DNA of 64,000 nucleotides from Ustulina deusta (GCA_023159155.1 JAJNNX010000010.1:372001-436000); one strand, 5' to 3'. Numbered from the stretch's first letter, positions 46,584 to 59,747 are shown. Numbers and translations: made by a program. The notes: a model not told the origin generated them from the sequence alone.

Positions 46584-48234
46584 ATGGTGAACCTCGGTAT
46601 CCCTACCAACTACACGTTCTCGCCGTCTGAGGGTACGCCCCATTTGACGATCAATCATGATGTTGCTGCAGATCTAGACTCCAGTAGCGCCTTCGAAGGT
46701 AAGCTCAGCCCCTTCACAATCCCACAATCTGGTCCTTAGCTAACGGGTTGGTTTCGCTTCAGGCCCGGAGAAGTTGCTGGAGGTTTGGTTCGCCCCGAAC
46801 CCAAACTCCCTACCCGCCGGCGTCAAGCCCAATGGTCTGAAGGCGGTCTCGAGCGAGACCTGGGTTGGCATGCTTGACATGGTCAATTGCAAGATTCTCT
46901 CTGTGCTTGAAGCCGAACACATGGATGCCTACCTCCTTTCCGAGTCTAGCATGTTTGTCTTCCCACATAAGCTGATTCTGAAGACGTGCGGGACTACCAC
47001 CCTGCTCCTGGGCCTTCGTAGGCTTCTACACATTGCTGCCGAGCACGCGGGCTTCCCCTTTCATAATGCCAAGTCTGTGGATGATATTCACGCTGCTGCT
47101 TCACCTTACCGTGTCTTCTATTCCAGGAAGAATTTTCTCTTTCCTGATAAGCAGTCTGGGCCCCACAGGAGCTGGAAAGAGGAAGTCAAGTATCTGGACG
47201 ACACTTTCGAGGGTGGTAGTGCTTACATGGTTGGCAAAATGAACGGCGACCACTGGTATTTATATATCACTTCGCCCGACACCACTGTCACGCCTCCTCG
47301 CACCCCGGATGAAAATAGAACTCTAGCATGTCAACCCAAGTCGTTCAAAATACCCACGAACACAGCCTCGATTTTCAAAGGTAGACCGGAGAGTGACGAC
47401 GAAACCCTTGAGATTTTGATGACGGATCTGGACCCTGAGAATGCGAAGCAGTTTTATCTGGAGCACGCGAGTGCGGTCGCGAGCAACAGACTCTATTCGC
47501 AGGCTCAGGAGGCCCGCAAGGTGGCCATTGGGAGCCTTGGGGATTTGTCGGATAGTGCTATCACTATCCAAACAAACAGCACTGTGGAAAGTGCTTGCGA
47601 AGATGCTCTCGATGTCTTTGACAATTGCAGCGACTCTGATCTTCACAGTTCTTATACCCCAGTATCCGAGCAGGTCGACGTGGAAGACATGACAACTGAA
47701 GGCCACGCCTTGGGAACGGTGGTCTCGGACGCCTGCGGTCTCTCGGAGGTATACCCCGCCTCCAAATACCCAGATGCGCGCATTGACGCCTATCTCTTCT
47801 CCCCCTGTGGCTTTTCTGCAAATGGTATCATACCCGCTCCACAAAAGCCAGATGACGGTGACTCGACGAAGTCAACTCACTACTTTACTGTACATGTCAC
47901 CCCAGAGCCAATTTGTTCATTTGCCTCGTTTGAGACCAATGTTCCTGGTGGCCAAAACGGACGTGAGACATGCGAGATTGTTGAACACGTTGTGGGCATC
48001 TTCAAGCCCGGTCGTTTCAGTGTTACTCTTTTCGAAGCCAAGGCCACCCATGGGTATGACGGTGATGACATGCCCACTGGTCTAGCTCGTAACAAGCGTC
48101 TGGAGAAGATTCAAGGTTACCGACGGGTTGACCGCATTCTCCACGACTTCAACGATTATGAGCTAATTTTCCGATTTTACGAACGAGAGGACTGGACTGG
48201 TGGCGATCGTATCCGAGTTGGGGAGGATATGTAG
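46584..48234 (+). CDS. SPE2: S-adenosylmethionine decarboxylase proenzyme
   Basis: Exons 46584-46698 and 46763-48234 joined across a 64-base intron (GTAAGC/TTCAG) give 528 residues. The join creates FEGPEKLLEVWF, which carries the two conserved Glu of the active site. The self-cleavage site is LLSESSMFV: cleavage between Glu99 and Ser100 makes the pyruvoyl group. Further conserved parts are LKTCGTT (Cys114, the proton donor), SRKNFLFPDKQSGPHRSW, GDHWYLY, FSPCGFSANGI and HYFTVHVTPEP with the catalytic Ser and His, and FETNVPG. The enzyme supplies decarboxylated SAM for spermidine synthesis in the cytosol. Compared with animal enzymes it has an N-terminal extension of about 30 residues and inserts, as other filamentous fungal enzymes do. 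All catalytic residues that I can check are present. Confidence 0.96.
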
Positions 48235-49254
48235 GGCAACCTTTCAAATCATTTATGATTCGACTCCAAACCTGTCGTCTCTCGTTCTTTTCCCACTCCT
48301 ACAGGTTAGTGGTACAGGAAGTCAGGAAAGGAACATCGGCACTAGAAATCAAAGAGATTAGACCATAGTGCATTGCGTCACAAAACTTACCTTCGATAGC
48401 ACTCATTGACTCATCATTTATTACACCGTCGCACCAGCGAACACCTGCTAAACATGAATATTCATGGCCAGTTAAACATGGTCCTATCATGCGTCCCAAG
48501 ATTCCCAGTGTCACGTTGTTCCTAACTAAGAGTTTCACTAGTTTAAAGTTCAACATTTCCAGCATCTATTCCTGGCCGATTCATTCAACGGAACTGTCCC
48601 TCATTGCAGAGCAAAAGGTAGATATCTAGCTGGGGGCTGGGGTGGTTTTTAACAGGAGCATCAGATTGCTCTCAAACATTACCTGCCAGCAAAATAAAGC
48701 CATGATTTCCAGTGAAGTGACCGATATCTCTTACCTATGTACTATTTGCTTGACTAAGTAAATTAGAAGGTAAGCCAACACTTGTCGCTCTTTCCAATCA
48801 CTGGTGCTCATGATCGCCTTGAGACTGTCAGAGTACAGATCATCGACGTCTCATATGAGAGGTAGAAGGGGCTCACATCTCCAGCCGAGTATAGTATTGC
48901 GGCCGGTAGTCACCATCCTATTTAACGCTCGTGCTAGGTCCACAGATGACTTGGTGGCAGGCATGTGTCTGATCGTAAGACGGCGGCCTGAAAGGAAATA
49001 CGAAAGAGACTGCTCACAGGAAGGGGACCGATAACCCTTGGAGCTGTCTGGCTTGCCTAGGTTAGGTCGTAGGCTGGTTTGCTCTTTTTCTCTCCTTTAT
49101 CTCGGCATCTCAAATAAATACCCACTTTCGTCGACCTGACGGCTCCTTCTGTGTCTCTTTTACTTCTGATTTCATTCACCACGATTTCAAGGAGCTCCTA
49201 TTTATTACCTGCCATCCTCCATCAGTCCAACCTAGCTACGCTAGACTGACGGCC
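48235..49254. other. Intergenic region
   Basis: 3' flank of SAM decarboxylase and promoter of the next gene. No supported frame. The last ~200 bases are C/T-rich and promoter-like (for example ctctttttctctcctttatctc at about 49,082). Confidence 0.6.
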
Positions 49255-50130
49255 ATGATCCTCAAGGTCTGTATCCTAGCACTCGCTGGGGCGGCGGCCG
49301 CCAGATTCGCTCTGCTCCCCGCTGCCATGTTCCAGCCCAGGCAAGAGCATGAGGACACGATGGACTTGTATCTGTGTTCCAATCCCGACTTCAACCACGA
49401 CTGCGCCGTCTGTGCCTGCGAGCGACTGGCGAATCTAACTACTTCGGGAGGATACGGTGGGCCGCCTTGCTGTATGCCTTTTTTTTTTTTTTCTCGTATC
49501 ATATTTTTCTACCTTCACTCCGTCCTCCCCCCCAACCCCACCACCACTTGCTTCTCTTATTCCAAAATCGCGTCATTACTCCTATGTACCTAGTAGTCCG
49601 ACTTCTCGGATAAGCGTATGTATGAATTACTTGGAACTGATTATCGAAACACCCCGGTGATAGATCCCCTCCCCAATGACCTGCGTGTCGGCAACCCTCA
49701 GGGCGTATCATCTGCCCGCTCCTACTCGAAGTGGAACTGCACCTTGTTTGCGTAAGTATAATAGAGCATACATACACATAGCCTTTTGCCCTTGGTTTCT
49801 CTTCGCAAGGCTCTAGCTTCTGTCTCTTGGCCATTATCTCTCTCAATTCTTTCACCCCCATCTCACCCCAGTTCATGTACAATCTTCATTCGCCCAACCC
49901 TAAAGGGACAGGACAAGATATCAAATCCTCAACAACACCTCCCCCCTTCGTCCTTTTTTTTTTCGGTTGCCCAAATATGGTAGAGACTAATAGGCTCCGA
50001 TAGTAATCCGGACTGCAATGGCACATCGCCCGGGAGTAGCCTCCACATCCCGCCAGGCCCGCCGGGTCTGTCCTCGCTTGGTGCCTTCGACGATCGCGCC
50101 ATGACATACCAGTGTTATTCTCTGCCTTGA
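49255..50130 (+). CDS. Small secreted cysteine-rich protein
   Basis: Three exons, 49255-49471, 49664-49751 and 50004-50130 (432 bases, 143 residues), with phases consistent and all junctions GT/AG (GTATGC, GTAAGT donors; GATAG acceptors). The N-terminus MILKVCILALAGAAAARFAL is a signal peptide. The mature part has eight Cys: LYLCSNPDFNHDCAVCACE, GGPPC-YP, SKWNCTLF, NPDCNGT and the terminal TYQCYSLP. The exon 2 to exon 3 join gives LFANPDCNG, echoing CSNPDFN in exon 1. The even cysteine count, small size and two unusually long introns (192 and 252 bases) fit secreted fungal proteins of the effector type; no enzyme motif is visible. No family recognised, and splice sites are inferred by eye. 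Confidence 0.68.
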
Positions 50131-50936
50131 GCCAGCCAGACATTGGGACGACGTGCTGAGATAGAGTAATGCTCTTGTGCCAGCGGCGTGGGTTCTTCAG
50201 ACTCGCATGAAGAAGGGTTTTAGGGGGGGGGGGGGGGGGGGGTGGCAAAGGTAGACGGATAAGTTAGTCACATTAGTCCGTGATAGAAAGAATAGGAAAT
50301 CTTGCCGTTTCAACTCTCCTCTTCGCAGTCCATATCACCTTTAGCCAGCTCGTTTTCCGCGGAGTGATGATTAACCTCGACGCTACAAACTGGTAGACGT
50401 CAATCAGTATAATTGAGAAGCCAACCGACCCTCACCGTATTACAGCAGCCCCGAGTGTCCCTGTCTGTATTTACGCTTTTCGACAGACTTGCACGAGAGG
50501 ACGATACTTCAGGACCTCGTCTGATGATGTGACTTGAAGCTGACTACGAATATATGAACAGAGTTGTCTAGTAGGGTTTCTCCGTAGCCCGGGTGGAATA
50601 CATGGGAAATCGTGCTCGTTATTTCCAGGCTAGTTATGCTCGGGATGTACCTGTCAAGTGATTTTATTTATTTTTATTTATTTATTTCCCCTCCCGCCCG
50701 TACTAGACGCGTATCTAAAGCCTTGTTTTCAAGGCAAGATAAGTTTCTCTCTCGCTTTCCAATCAGTAGGATTGTGTAATACAAACGAATGATATCGCTA
50801 TTGGTATGTCTGTCTGCAACGATCTAAACATGTAACCGCTATTCCTGTAATCAACGTACCTCAAAGAGGCATGGTTTCCTTGCTAATACATCAATGTAGC
50901 AAATCGACCAAGGAAACGAGTCTGCTTTTCACAAGT
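50131..50936. other. Intergenic region with poly-G tract and TTTA repeats
   Basis: 3' flank of two convergent transcription units. It contains a 20-base G run and a (T3-5 A)n stretch at about 50,661-50,689. No frame is supported. Confidence 0.6.
50223..50242. repeat. Homopolymer of 20 G
   Basis: Twenty consecutive G on the plus strand just downstream of the secreted-protein gene. Length may vary or be misassembled. Confidence 0.9.
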
Positions 50937-52847
50937 TCATACAATTGTAATGTTCCAAGGGGCCACATGTTGCTCTGCAAGATGGGGTGCGGTCTTCATA
51001 GCCTCAAACAAATAACATTCTCCGACAAACTCGTACGAGTTCCGTTGTTTGGGTCGTATGATATAATGGGTATAACCTCCAAGGAGGGCAACTACCCAAT
51101 CGTCCTTTGAAACTCCGGCGACACGGGAGGTCCCCTGATCCTGATTGTCAGGCACGCTCTGTTGATCTCCAGTTGGCTTGGTTCTATCTCCACCACCGGT
51201 AACAGTGCGGGCACGAACATCTTCCACGGCCGTCATGCCTATATTGCGGCAGGTGGTCTCGAAAAGGCGTCTCCCAAAGGTATTGCGTTGTAATAGTTGT
51301 TCGAACAGCTCGCTCGATACCCGACGTCCTAACTTAGACTCTAGCCTCGTCCGGCGTACTGGGAGGGCTTCGGGTAATTCACGGTGTCGCCACTCTCGGA
51401 TATAGCTTAGAAAACTAGCATACACGTTCTCCGGCGACGGGTAATCAATGCAGTCAATATCTTCATGTCCCACGAAACCTAGCACGAGCGTTTTAGAGAA
51501 GCGCTTCCATTCTACCGTCCTCATCGGTTCGCCATAGCGAGTGTAAATCTTGTGAAACTCCTCGGAGCAGAGGCGGCCCACATTGTCGGCGTCCAAGATG
51601 GGAGAAACTCCTGCTATCTGATCAAGGAAATGCGCCCGGACGAGGAGGTTATTGTTGGGAGAGACACGGATGTCCAGTATGGCTTCGTGGGTTTCATTCC
51701 ATCGATTCACAGCAAGGTCTTCCCCAAACGCTACGCCTCGGTGGCGCATACTGAAATCCGGCACCTAGCTCGGGAGTCCCTTTACCGACTTCGCACAGGG
51801 TGGGACCTCAAAACACCAGATGTTCAAACGCTGCTCATCAGCCACGATGAAGGATGCTGTTTCAATGAAGAGCTCGCTTGTCGGCTTACCGTAATGATGT
51901 TGTGGAAAAAATGGGTTAAGGTCCCTGCTAGTGATGCTGAGAACAAACATGTCAAATACCATTTGGTTTAGATCGCGGAATTGACAACTCCGAGAAACCC
52001 GTAATAGATCTCGAGTTTTGATGCTTCGATGCTGGAGATATTCCTTCCTTATAAAGTTTGTCTCGAAGGCTACTATGTAACCTTCCATGAGTCGTATTCG
52101 TGGTCGTTGCGGTATACCAGGCAGGAACTGTAGCGCTCGGAAAGCCGCGATGCAGTCGTCAAGGTCAATACCAAATCGTCCACAATGTAAAACTACACGT
52201 TTACTCAGGACAATCTCGAGAATACGTTGAGTTGAGGTCCAGTACGATGAGTCGAAGATGGCTTCAAGAGCACGACACAGGGTATCATCGCAAGACTGTA
52301 GGTCCGGGATGTGGCAGCTTCGGAGCTTCGAGCTCAGACCCCTCCATTTTTCAGCTTCGGAGATTCCTTGACGGGATGCCTGCTCTACGATGGCCAGGTT
52401 CCATTGGCGACTTGCCTCGCGGAGGATTGTGAACACTTTTCCCGTCCACGGCTCCTCTGAACCAAGCCAGCAGAGTGTGCCTTTAGCATCCATGACGTAT
52501 TTCTGCATGATACAGATCGGATGACCGTCCTGTTCTCCGATGGGCTGAAGCTGGTCACCTTGCCAAAAGAACAGCCTTCTGTCGATCCACCCGGCCGCGA
52601 CCACGCTCAAGGCGCCGTGAAGACCTTCAGGGATCACACATAGAGAACCATTAATGGAGATTGTGCCATGCCCGACGGCTGACCAGTCATGCGAGAGATA
52701 CACGTACTCCGTATTGGTTAGGTTTTGATCTGTGGTCACGGGTGCTAGCCTAATTGTGGCCGCCGGGTTATTTAAGGGGTCCAACCCCCACACGACGGCA
52801 TGGGGATCGGATACAAGAGACGGATCGTACATATACGCCATTGGCAC
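50937..52847 (-). pseudogene. HET-domain (heterokaryon incompatibility) protein, single in-frame stop
   Basis: One minus-strand reading frame of 637 codons, broken only by TAG at 51765-51767. Upstream of the stop (360 residues) is a diverged HET domain: EYVYLSHDWSAVGHGTISIN in place of the usual YxxLSYxWG, IPEGLHGALSVVAAGWIDRR, CIMQKYVMDAKGTLCWLG, and CQFRDLNQMVFDMFVL for the CxxTDPRDKVYALLGL block. The stop sits in KGLPS-stop-VPDFS, exactly where HET proteins carry the Trp of the LPSWVPDWS motif. The frame continues for 275 residues in the same register and has DDWVVALLGGYTHYIIRP near its end, the usual V-x-x-L-x-G...x-hhLRP close. The change TGG to TAG is C-to-T in a CpA context on the plus strand, as RIP makes. 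A very short intron spanning the stop is a weaker alternative. HET proteins trigger cell death after non-self fusion. Confidence 0.78.
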
Positions 52848-54485
52848 AGCTCAACTTGTCTGTGATTTGGTACTTGGATACATGGCAGACGGGTGCAAAC
52901 TCGAACCGCCAGTTGTCGTTAGGCGTAGGTGCGTACGATGCAGGAAGGATATAGTGTAGTCCGGTTCTGATTCGTCAATATTATCGATGCGCCTTGCGGC
53001 ACGTAATGATTCAGAGCAACGGCGGGAGATGCAGAGACGAACACCGACAAGTGAGATCAATGATAGGTCTCAGTCAGGGAGGCCCGCTACTCGAATCGTC
53101 TTCTAACATTAACCACTCGGTAAAGTGCGGCCACACATATTTGCATGTTTGGAAGCGTGTTCAGCCAAGGACAGCGGCAGTCGCTCAAGATCTATTGCTT
53201 GATAACAGCAGGAGCAGCACGAGACTACCTGATGTTGGAACCTGTAAGCGAGTACATGAGGTCACAGCTATAGCTGCCTGATGTCATGTTCCCCCACAGG
53301 TCGGAACAACAATGAGGGCACGATGGTGCACACTGACCCAGACCGGCACATTCATGTATACCTAGCACCAGCCTGTGTGCATTGCCCAGTAGAGACTGTC
53401 GACATCGTGCATCGAGACCACCGAGGTAGGCAGAGTGGATAGGAAACGGCACATGGCAAGACTACACCATTGGTTGGCTCGCAGGCGCAACTCGGGCACA
53501 TGTACGCAGTACCCAAACAGCCCAGGGACGCCGGATACCTATTATTGATATGCAGTTGGTGAGCACTGGTTCCCGAGGTCTTTTCAGTTGGTAGTCTTGG
53601 CCCACCGCGGCTTTCATCTTATTGTTGGCCACATGCGCAGCACGTCTGGCCGGCTGGCTCGAAGGAGGCGCTACGATCACAGGCTACTAGTATTTGTCGC
53701 GGTACGGCGTTGGGTGGAAAGCGAGATGGACTCTTGGAGAAGGCCGAAGGTTTGCGGAGGGAATGGTATTTACGTGAGCAATTGAGCCGAGGCTCGAACC
53801 GGTTATTCTACATGCTCTGTGCTACGTCATAGGTGCAAAAGCTCAAAAACAGAACACCTTCAAAAAGAGGAGACCGATGGCGTGTGCAAGTGGCTAATGT
53901 GGTGGCTGAGTGGAAAAGTAGGCACAGAATTAGACAGTGGATCCATACCTATACTGCCCAGGCGCACAGTAGGTAACGGGAGGTAACCTCCATACCTACT
54001 TAGACCTAGTACGCTTAGGTGCCTACCTAGATAGGACCCCACCCTCACCACACACCACTCGTATTTGTCTCCCTCCCTCCATACCTAGTTCAGCCTGCCT
54101 GTCTAGTCGATACCTAAGTACCTACCACGAGATAACAGGACTTCCGGATAGGCGCGGGAAGGAGGATTTCCGGCTATTGGCCCCGAATCAACATGACCAG
54201 TCTCGAAATGTTTGTTACTTGTGCATCCGGAGAATGAGAAACATCGCTATGTAACATGACCCATCACGCACATGATTCGATTCAGTGGGCGGCTATCGAG
54301 GGGAGAAGGGGGGAGAGGGGGGGCGAAGCAGGCAGTAGTATACTACGGGCGAGGTAACATACGAGAGCCTCCAAACATGACCTATCACATACCTGCGTAC
54401 GCGCAACAGCGACGACTTGTTGATGCCGGTATTACGCACACAAGTATGGCGTCCGAGAGAGGAAACTATTCAAAAACAATTTTTT
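52848..54485. other. Intergenic region rich in TACCTA/TAGGTA motifs, to island edge
   Basis: About 1.6 kb upstream of the HET gene with no supported frame. Between 53,935 and 54,125 the hexamer TACCTA or its complement recurs many times (e.g. gatacctaagtacctacc at about 54,108). A G-rich run follows at 54,297-54,330. The composition switches to AT-rich within a few bases near 54,470-54,490. Confidence 0.6.
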
Positions 54486-56242
54486 TAATAAGTATACATC
54501 TCAAAAATATTAATTAAAAAATAAATAACTTAAATAGTACTAGTATATATAGTATTAATTAAAATAGTAGGGCTACTAGGTATAAATAGCTATTTTAGTA
54601 CAGAAATAAAATTAATTTTTTTTTTAACTTTTTAAAAATTATTTTTTGTAAAGTTTTTTAAAAATAGTTATATAACTTTGTATAGGTATACTAATTATTA
54701 TACCTAGTTCTACAAGTTTTTACAAGCATTTATTTTTATTTATAAGCTAATATATTTATAATTACTATAAAGCAAAGTAGCAAAAGCAAAAGCAAAGCTA
54801 CTATTAATAATGCTACTGTTTAATAAGCTATAGCAAAAGCTGCGCAAGTAATAATCAATAAAGAACTAAAAAATACAACTTTATATAAGCGTGATTTTGC
54901 TAAAATAATAAAATTTAACTAAAATAGTTCTAAAATAATATGTTTTAAGTTTTAGTATTAGAAAAGCAAAAATTTAAGCAATATAACTAACTATATAAAC
55001 TTCTGCAATAATATTAAACAAACTAAAAACCTATTAAACTAGCTTTGTAGTAGTTAGTTTAATAATATTTATTAGTTTATTAAAAAAAACTAAGTATATA
55101 TAACTTTATACAAGCTTTTATTACTATATACTAATAACTATAAATTATTATATGTTTAATTATTTTTAAAAAAATTTGTATTAAAAGCTTTTTTATTTTT
55201 TGCATATTTAAAATAAACCGTTAATAGTAAACTGTAATTATTATAGCCTATATAATACTTAAGCAAATTAACGTTAAAAAATGTTAAGCTTATATAAATT
55301 CGAAAAGCTGTAGTCTATTTAATAAATATGTTTTTTTTAAGTTAAATATGTTTAGTAATACTTGTTTATACTACTAATACTTTTTTTAACTATATTTTAT
55401 ATGTTTTATAAAAAATAAAAAGGATCTAAGTTTATTAAAGCTTATAAGTTATTATATAAAAGTTTATAAACAAATATTAATTTAAGCGGCTAAAAACAAG
55501 TTAAATAAAAGTAATAAACTTTTTAATATTATTAAACGTATGTTTATTTAAACTACTATAAGTAAGCTTAAGCGTTTTTATTATTAAATTAATTATAAAC
55601 TTATTATATGGAATAATAATGAAAAAAGATCTTGCTTGCATAAACGTTCGCAAAAGTAATATATTTAGGTTAAAAGTATTTAAAGTTTTATATAATTTTA
55701 TAGGTATTTATAAAGCTTTGTAATAGTTTTAAATAGTTTATATATGGTTTATAAAGTTATATAAACTAATATATAAATAAAATACCTTATATAAAATAGA
55801 TTTAATATAATTAAATTAATACAATATATTTTAATTAATAATATTTAAGTTAATATATAATATAAATTTATTTTAATATAATAAATTATATAATTAATTA
55901 ATTTTATTATAATTTTAAAATTAAAAAAATTAAAAAAATTATTTTAATATTTTTTTTAATATTTTTATATATAATTTATTAATAAAATTATTTAAATTAT
56001 TTTATATTAATTTTTTTAATTTTATATTTATATAATTTAATAATTTATATTTTTAAATTTTTAATTAAATAAAAAATTTAAATATATTTTTATTAATTTT
56101 ATATTTTATATTTATAAAATTAAAAAAAATATTAAAATAATACTTATAAATTTTTAATTATAAATATTTTTAAAAAAAAATAATTATTAAATTAATTAAT
56201 ATTTTAAAAATTTAAATTATAAGTTTATATAATTTATATTAA

Positions 56243-56816
56243 TAAAATTATATAAATAAATTAAATATAAAAAATATTATTAAAAAATATAAAATAAACT
56301 TATATATAAAATAAACTTATAAAATATATTAGCTATAAAATTATAAAAGTAATTTTTAGATTTTTTATTTAATTATAAATTTAAATATATATTTTATTTT
56401 AATATAAATATTAATTTTAAAAAATTAATAAAAAATAAAATAAATAATTTTATTAAAACTATATAATATATAATATAAATTTATTTTATATATAAGTTTA
56501 TTTTATATATAATTTATTAATAAAAATATTTAAATTATTTTATATTAATTTTTTTAATTTAATAGTTATAATAAAATATATTAAAATAATCTTTATAATT
56601 TTTTAAAACTTAAATAGTTATAAAATTATTAAAAAAAATTAAATATTTTATTAAAAATTTTATATATATAAAATAAGCTTATAAAATAAGTTTATATTAT
56701 AAATTCTTTTATTTATAATATTATAATACATTATATTTAAATAATTTTTATAATTTTTAAATTTATTTTATATTTTTTTAATAATATTTTTTTATTTAAT
56801 TTATTTATATAATTTT
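56243..56816. repeat. Inverted repeat, arms about 56 bases, about 570 bases end to end
   Basis: Arm 1 (56243-56299) and the reverse complement of arm 2 (56761-56816) match at nearly every position with one short gap, despite the low-complexity sequence. A second inverted pair lies inside (about 56,290-56,325 against 56,470-56,515). This could be the terminal repeat of a small DNA element or a collapsed palindrome. Confidence 0.45.
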
Positions 56817-56840
56817 ATAAATAAAATAAATATAAAATTA

Positions 56841-57670
56841 ATAAAAATATATAAAAAATTTAAACTAATAATTTTAAATAATAATTTATATTTTAAATTA
56901 AAATAAGACTATATTAAATAATTTATATTTTATTATATATATTTTTTTTAATTTAATTTTTTTTTATATTTATTAATTTTTTTATTAAAATAGTGCTTTA
57001 TTATGCTTTATTTTATTATAAACATTATACTATATTATTATTTTTTTAATTTTATAAAATTAAAAAAATATTCTTTTAAAAATAATAAACTAATATTTTA
57101 TATTTTTAAAATTAATTAAGTATTAAAATTATATTATATATAATAATTAAAAATATTAAAAAAATTTATAAACGTTATAAATATTTTTAAAAAATATTAA
57201 ATAAAATATATTTATTAATTAATTTAAATATATATATTTTATTTAATAATTTATTTATTTTTATTTTTATTATATTTTTTAATAATTTTTATTTTTTAAA
57301 ATATTTATAAAATAATATAATAAATTTAATAAATAAATTTTTATTAAACTTAAACTTAAACAAATATAATAGTTTTTATAATTTATAAATTTATTAATTA
57401 ATATTAAAAACTATAAATTTATTATTTAACTTTTATATAAAAAATAATAAATTTTTTTATTAAATATTTTTAAAAAACTTATTTTAATATTTTATTAATA
57501 TAAAAAAATATTTATTATATAAAGCTTAATATTAGTTTTAAAAATAAAACTTATATAATTTATATTAAATATTAAATTTATAAAAATATATAAAAAGTTT
57601 AAACTAGTAATTTTAAATAATAGTTTATATTTTAAGTTAAAATAAGTTTATATTAGATAGCTTTTATTTT
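56841..57670. repeat. Direct repeat pair, about 91 bases, 739 bases apart
   Basis: 56841-56931 and 57580-57670 share a long match (ataaaaatatataaaa followed by tttaaacta and so on) with mostly G/A and C/T differences. Possible decayed LTRs of a short element or a segmental duplicate. Confidence 0.5.
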
Positions 57671-59168
57671 TATAAATAAGACTTTATATATAAATATATT
57701 AAATCTTTTAATATTTTGCTATATATTTTTTTTAATTAATTTTATATATATATATTTATTAGTTTTTTTATTAATAATTATATTTAATTTTATAATTTTA
57801 ATATTCTTTTTGTTATAATCTAGCTATATAAAAAAGCTTAAAATATATAAAATATTAAATAAATTTTTATTTTATTTTTTAAAACTAAATAATAATAATA
57901 ATAATAAAAAAGAATATTTTTAGTATTAAATTAATATTTATTAAAAAAAAACTTTTTAAGTTTAAATATAATAATATTAATATTTTTAATATAAAATAAA
58001 ATAATTTTAATAATTAAAAAATTATAACTAATAAAAAAAATATTATTTATATTAATTTTTTTTTTAATTATATTAATAATATATTAAAAATAAATAAATT
58101 AAAAAATAATTAAATTATATTGTTATTTAATTACTTATTAATAAAATTAGTTTTATTATAATAAAAAAATAAAATACTTAAAAAAATATTTTAAAATTTA
58201 TATTAATTAAATTATTTAAAAATTCTTAAAAAAAAAGCGTATTTTTTAAAAAATAACAAAAAATTATAATGTATATTTTTAATATATATAATATATTAAT
58301 AAAAATTAATTTTAATTAAATTAAAATTATAATAAATATTTATAATTAATAATAAAAATTTATTATTAATTATATTTATATTTTTAAATAAATAAAAAAT
58401 AAAAAATTATATAAAAAAAATAAAAAATATAATATAAATTAAAATATAAAACTAAAAATAATATTTAAATATAAAGCTTTAAATAAAATATTTTAATTTT
58501 TAAAACTATTTTATTAAAATAACTATTTAAATTATTATTTAAACTATTATAATTAAAGTTATTATTATAGCAAAAAATAATAATGATAATATAAATTTTT
58601 TTAATATAAATTTTATTTTTAATATAGTAAAAAAATAATAAAATTTTGTAAAAAAAAAAAAAAAAATTAAAATTGAAAAATATGTTATAATTAAAATAAA
58701 AATATAATAAAAACTATAATTTTATAAATTTTATTAACATATAATTTAATAATAAATTTTTTTTTAATATTAAGTTTAGTTATTATAATAATATTTAAAT
58801 TTTATTTATATTATTATTAATTAATTTGATTTATTAGATTTATAAATATTATATTTAAAAATTTTTTTTATATAATATATTATTTTAATATTTATATATT
58901 TATATATATTAAAATAATTAGTATTAATTATAGTTTTATTATATAATTTATATAAAATATAAGTTTATATTTAGTTTTATATAAATATTTTTTTTATAAA
59001 TAATATAATATATAATTAATTATATTTTTTTATATATATTATTTATTTATTTTATATATAATATATTATATATAATTTATTTAATAATTTATATATTAAA
59101 AATAAAATATTTTTAATTATAAACTAATATTTAAAACTATAATTATTATTTTTTAAAATAAAGCTTTA

Positions 59169-59377
59169 TATTAAATAAGCTATATATAATATATTATATA
59201 TTATATTATATATACATATATATAAAATATTTATATAACCTATAAGTTTTTTATATTTATATAAAATCTTTTTTGTTTAGCTAAAGTTTAGCTAATATTT
59301 ATATAAAAACTAAATATAAATTTATATTTTATATAAATTATATCATAAAATTATAACTAATACTCGTTATTTTAATA
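59169..59377 (-). repeat. Solo LTR of the Copia family
   Basis: 209-base heavily RIP-mutated copy of the same LTR as at 4658-4960 and 17381-17634. It starts TATTAAATAAGC and ends GTTATTTTAATA. No Copia internal sequence is recognisable next to it, so it is treated as a solo LTR or a fragment. Confidence 0.7.
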
Positions 59378-59700
59378 CTTTATATATATTAAATATTAAT
59401 ATTTTTATTATAATTATTTTTAATATTAATTTAAATAATAAAATATTTAATTTAAATTATATTTATTTAAAAAAAAATTATAATAATCTAGCTTATTTAT
59501 AAAAACTATACTAATTAATTAGCTATATAACTAAACTTATAATTTAATTTAAACTTTTTAATATATTTTTAATTAATTTATTTATAAAAACTATAATTAA
59601 TATAGCTAGCTATATTAATAAATCTTTATATAGCTAGGCTATTTTTATAAATTTTTAACCTAGTTTATTTATAAAAATTATTATTAATATAACTAATGTA

Positions 59701-59747
59701 GGACACAAGCTAATTGCTAACACAAGTCAATTGCCAACTTTTTTGCA
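59701..59747 (+). repeat. Left TIR of the DNA transposon
   Basis: 47 bases, perfect match in inverted orientation to 61504-61550. CpA sites unmutated. Confidence 0.92.

Larger units (their letters stand above)
54486..59168. other. Extremely AT-rich RIP-degraded block
   Basis: From about 55,800 onward nearly all bases are A or T and no frame longer than a few dozen codons exists. The first kilobase is slightly less degraded. It is the mirror of the left block and probably consists of several old, multiply mutated repeats. Direct and inverted repeats inside it are listed separately. Confidence 0.75.
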
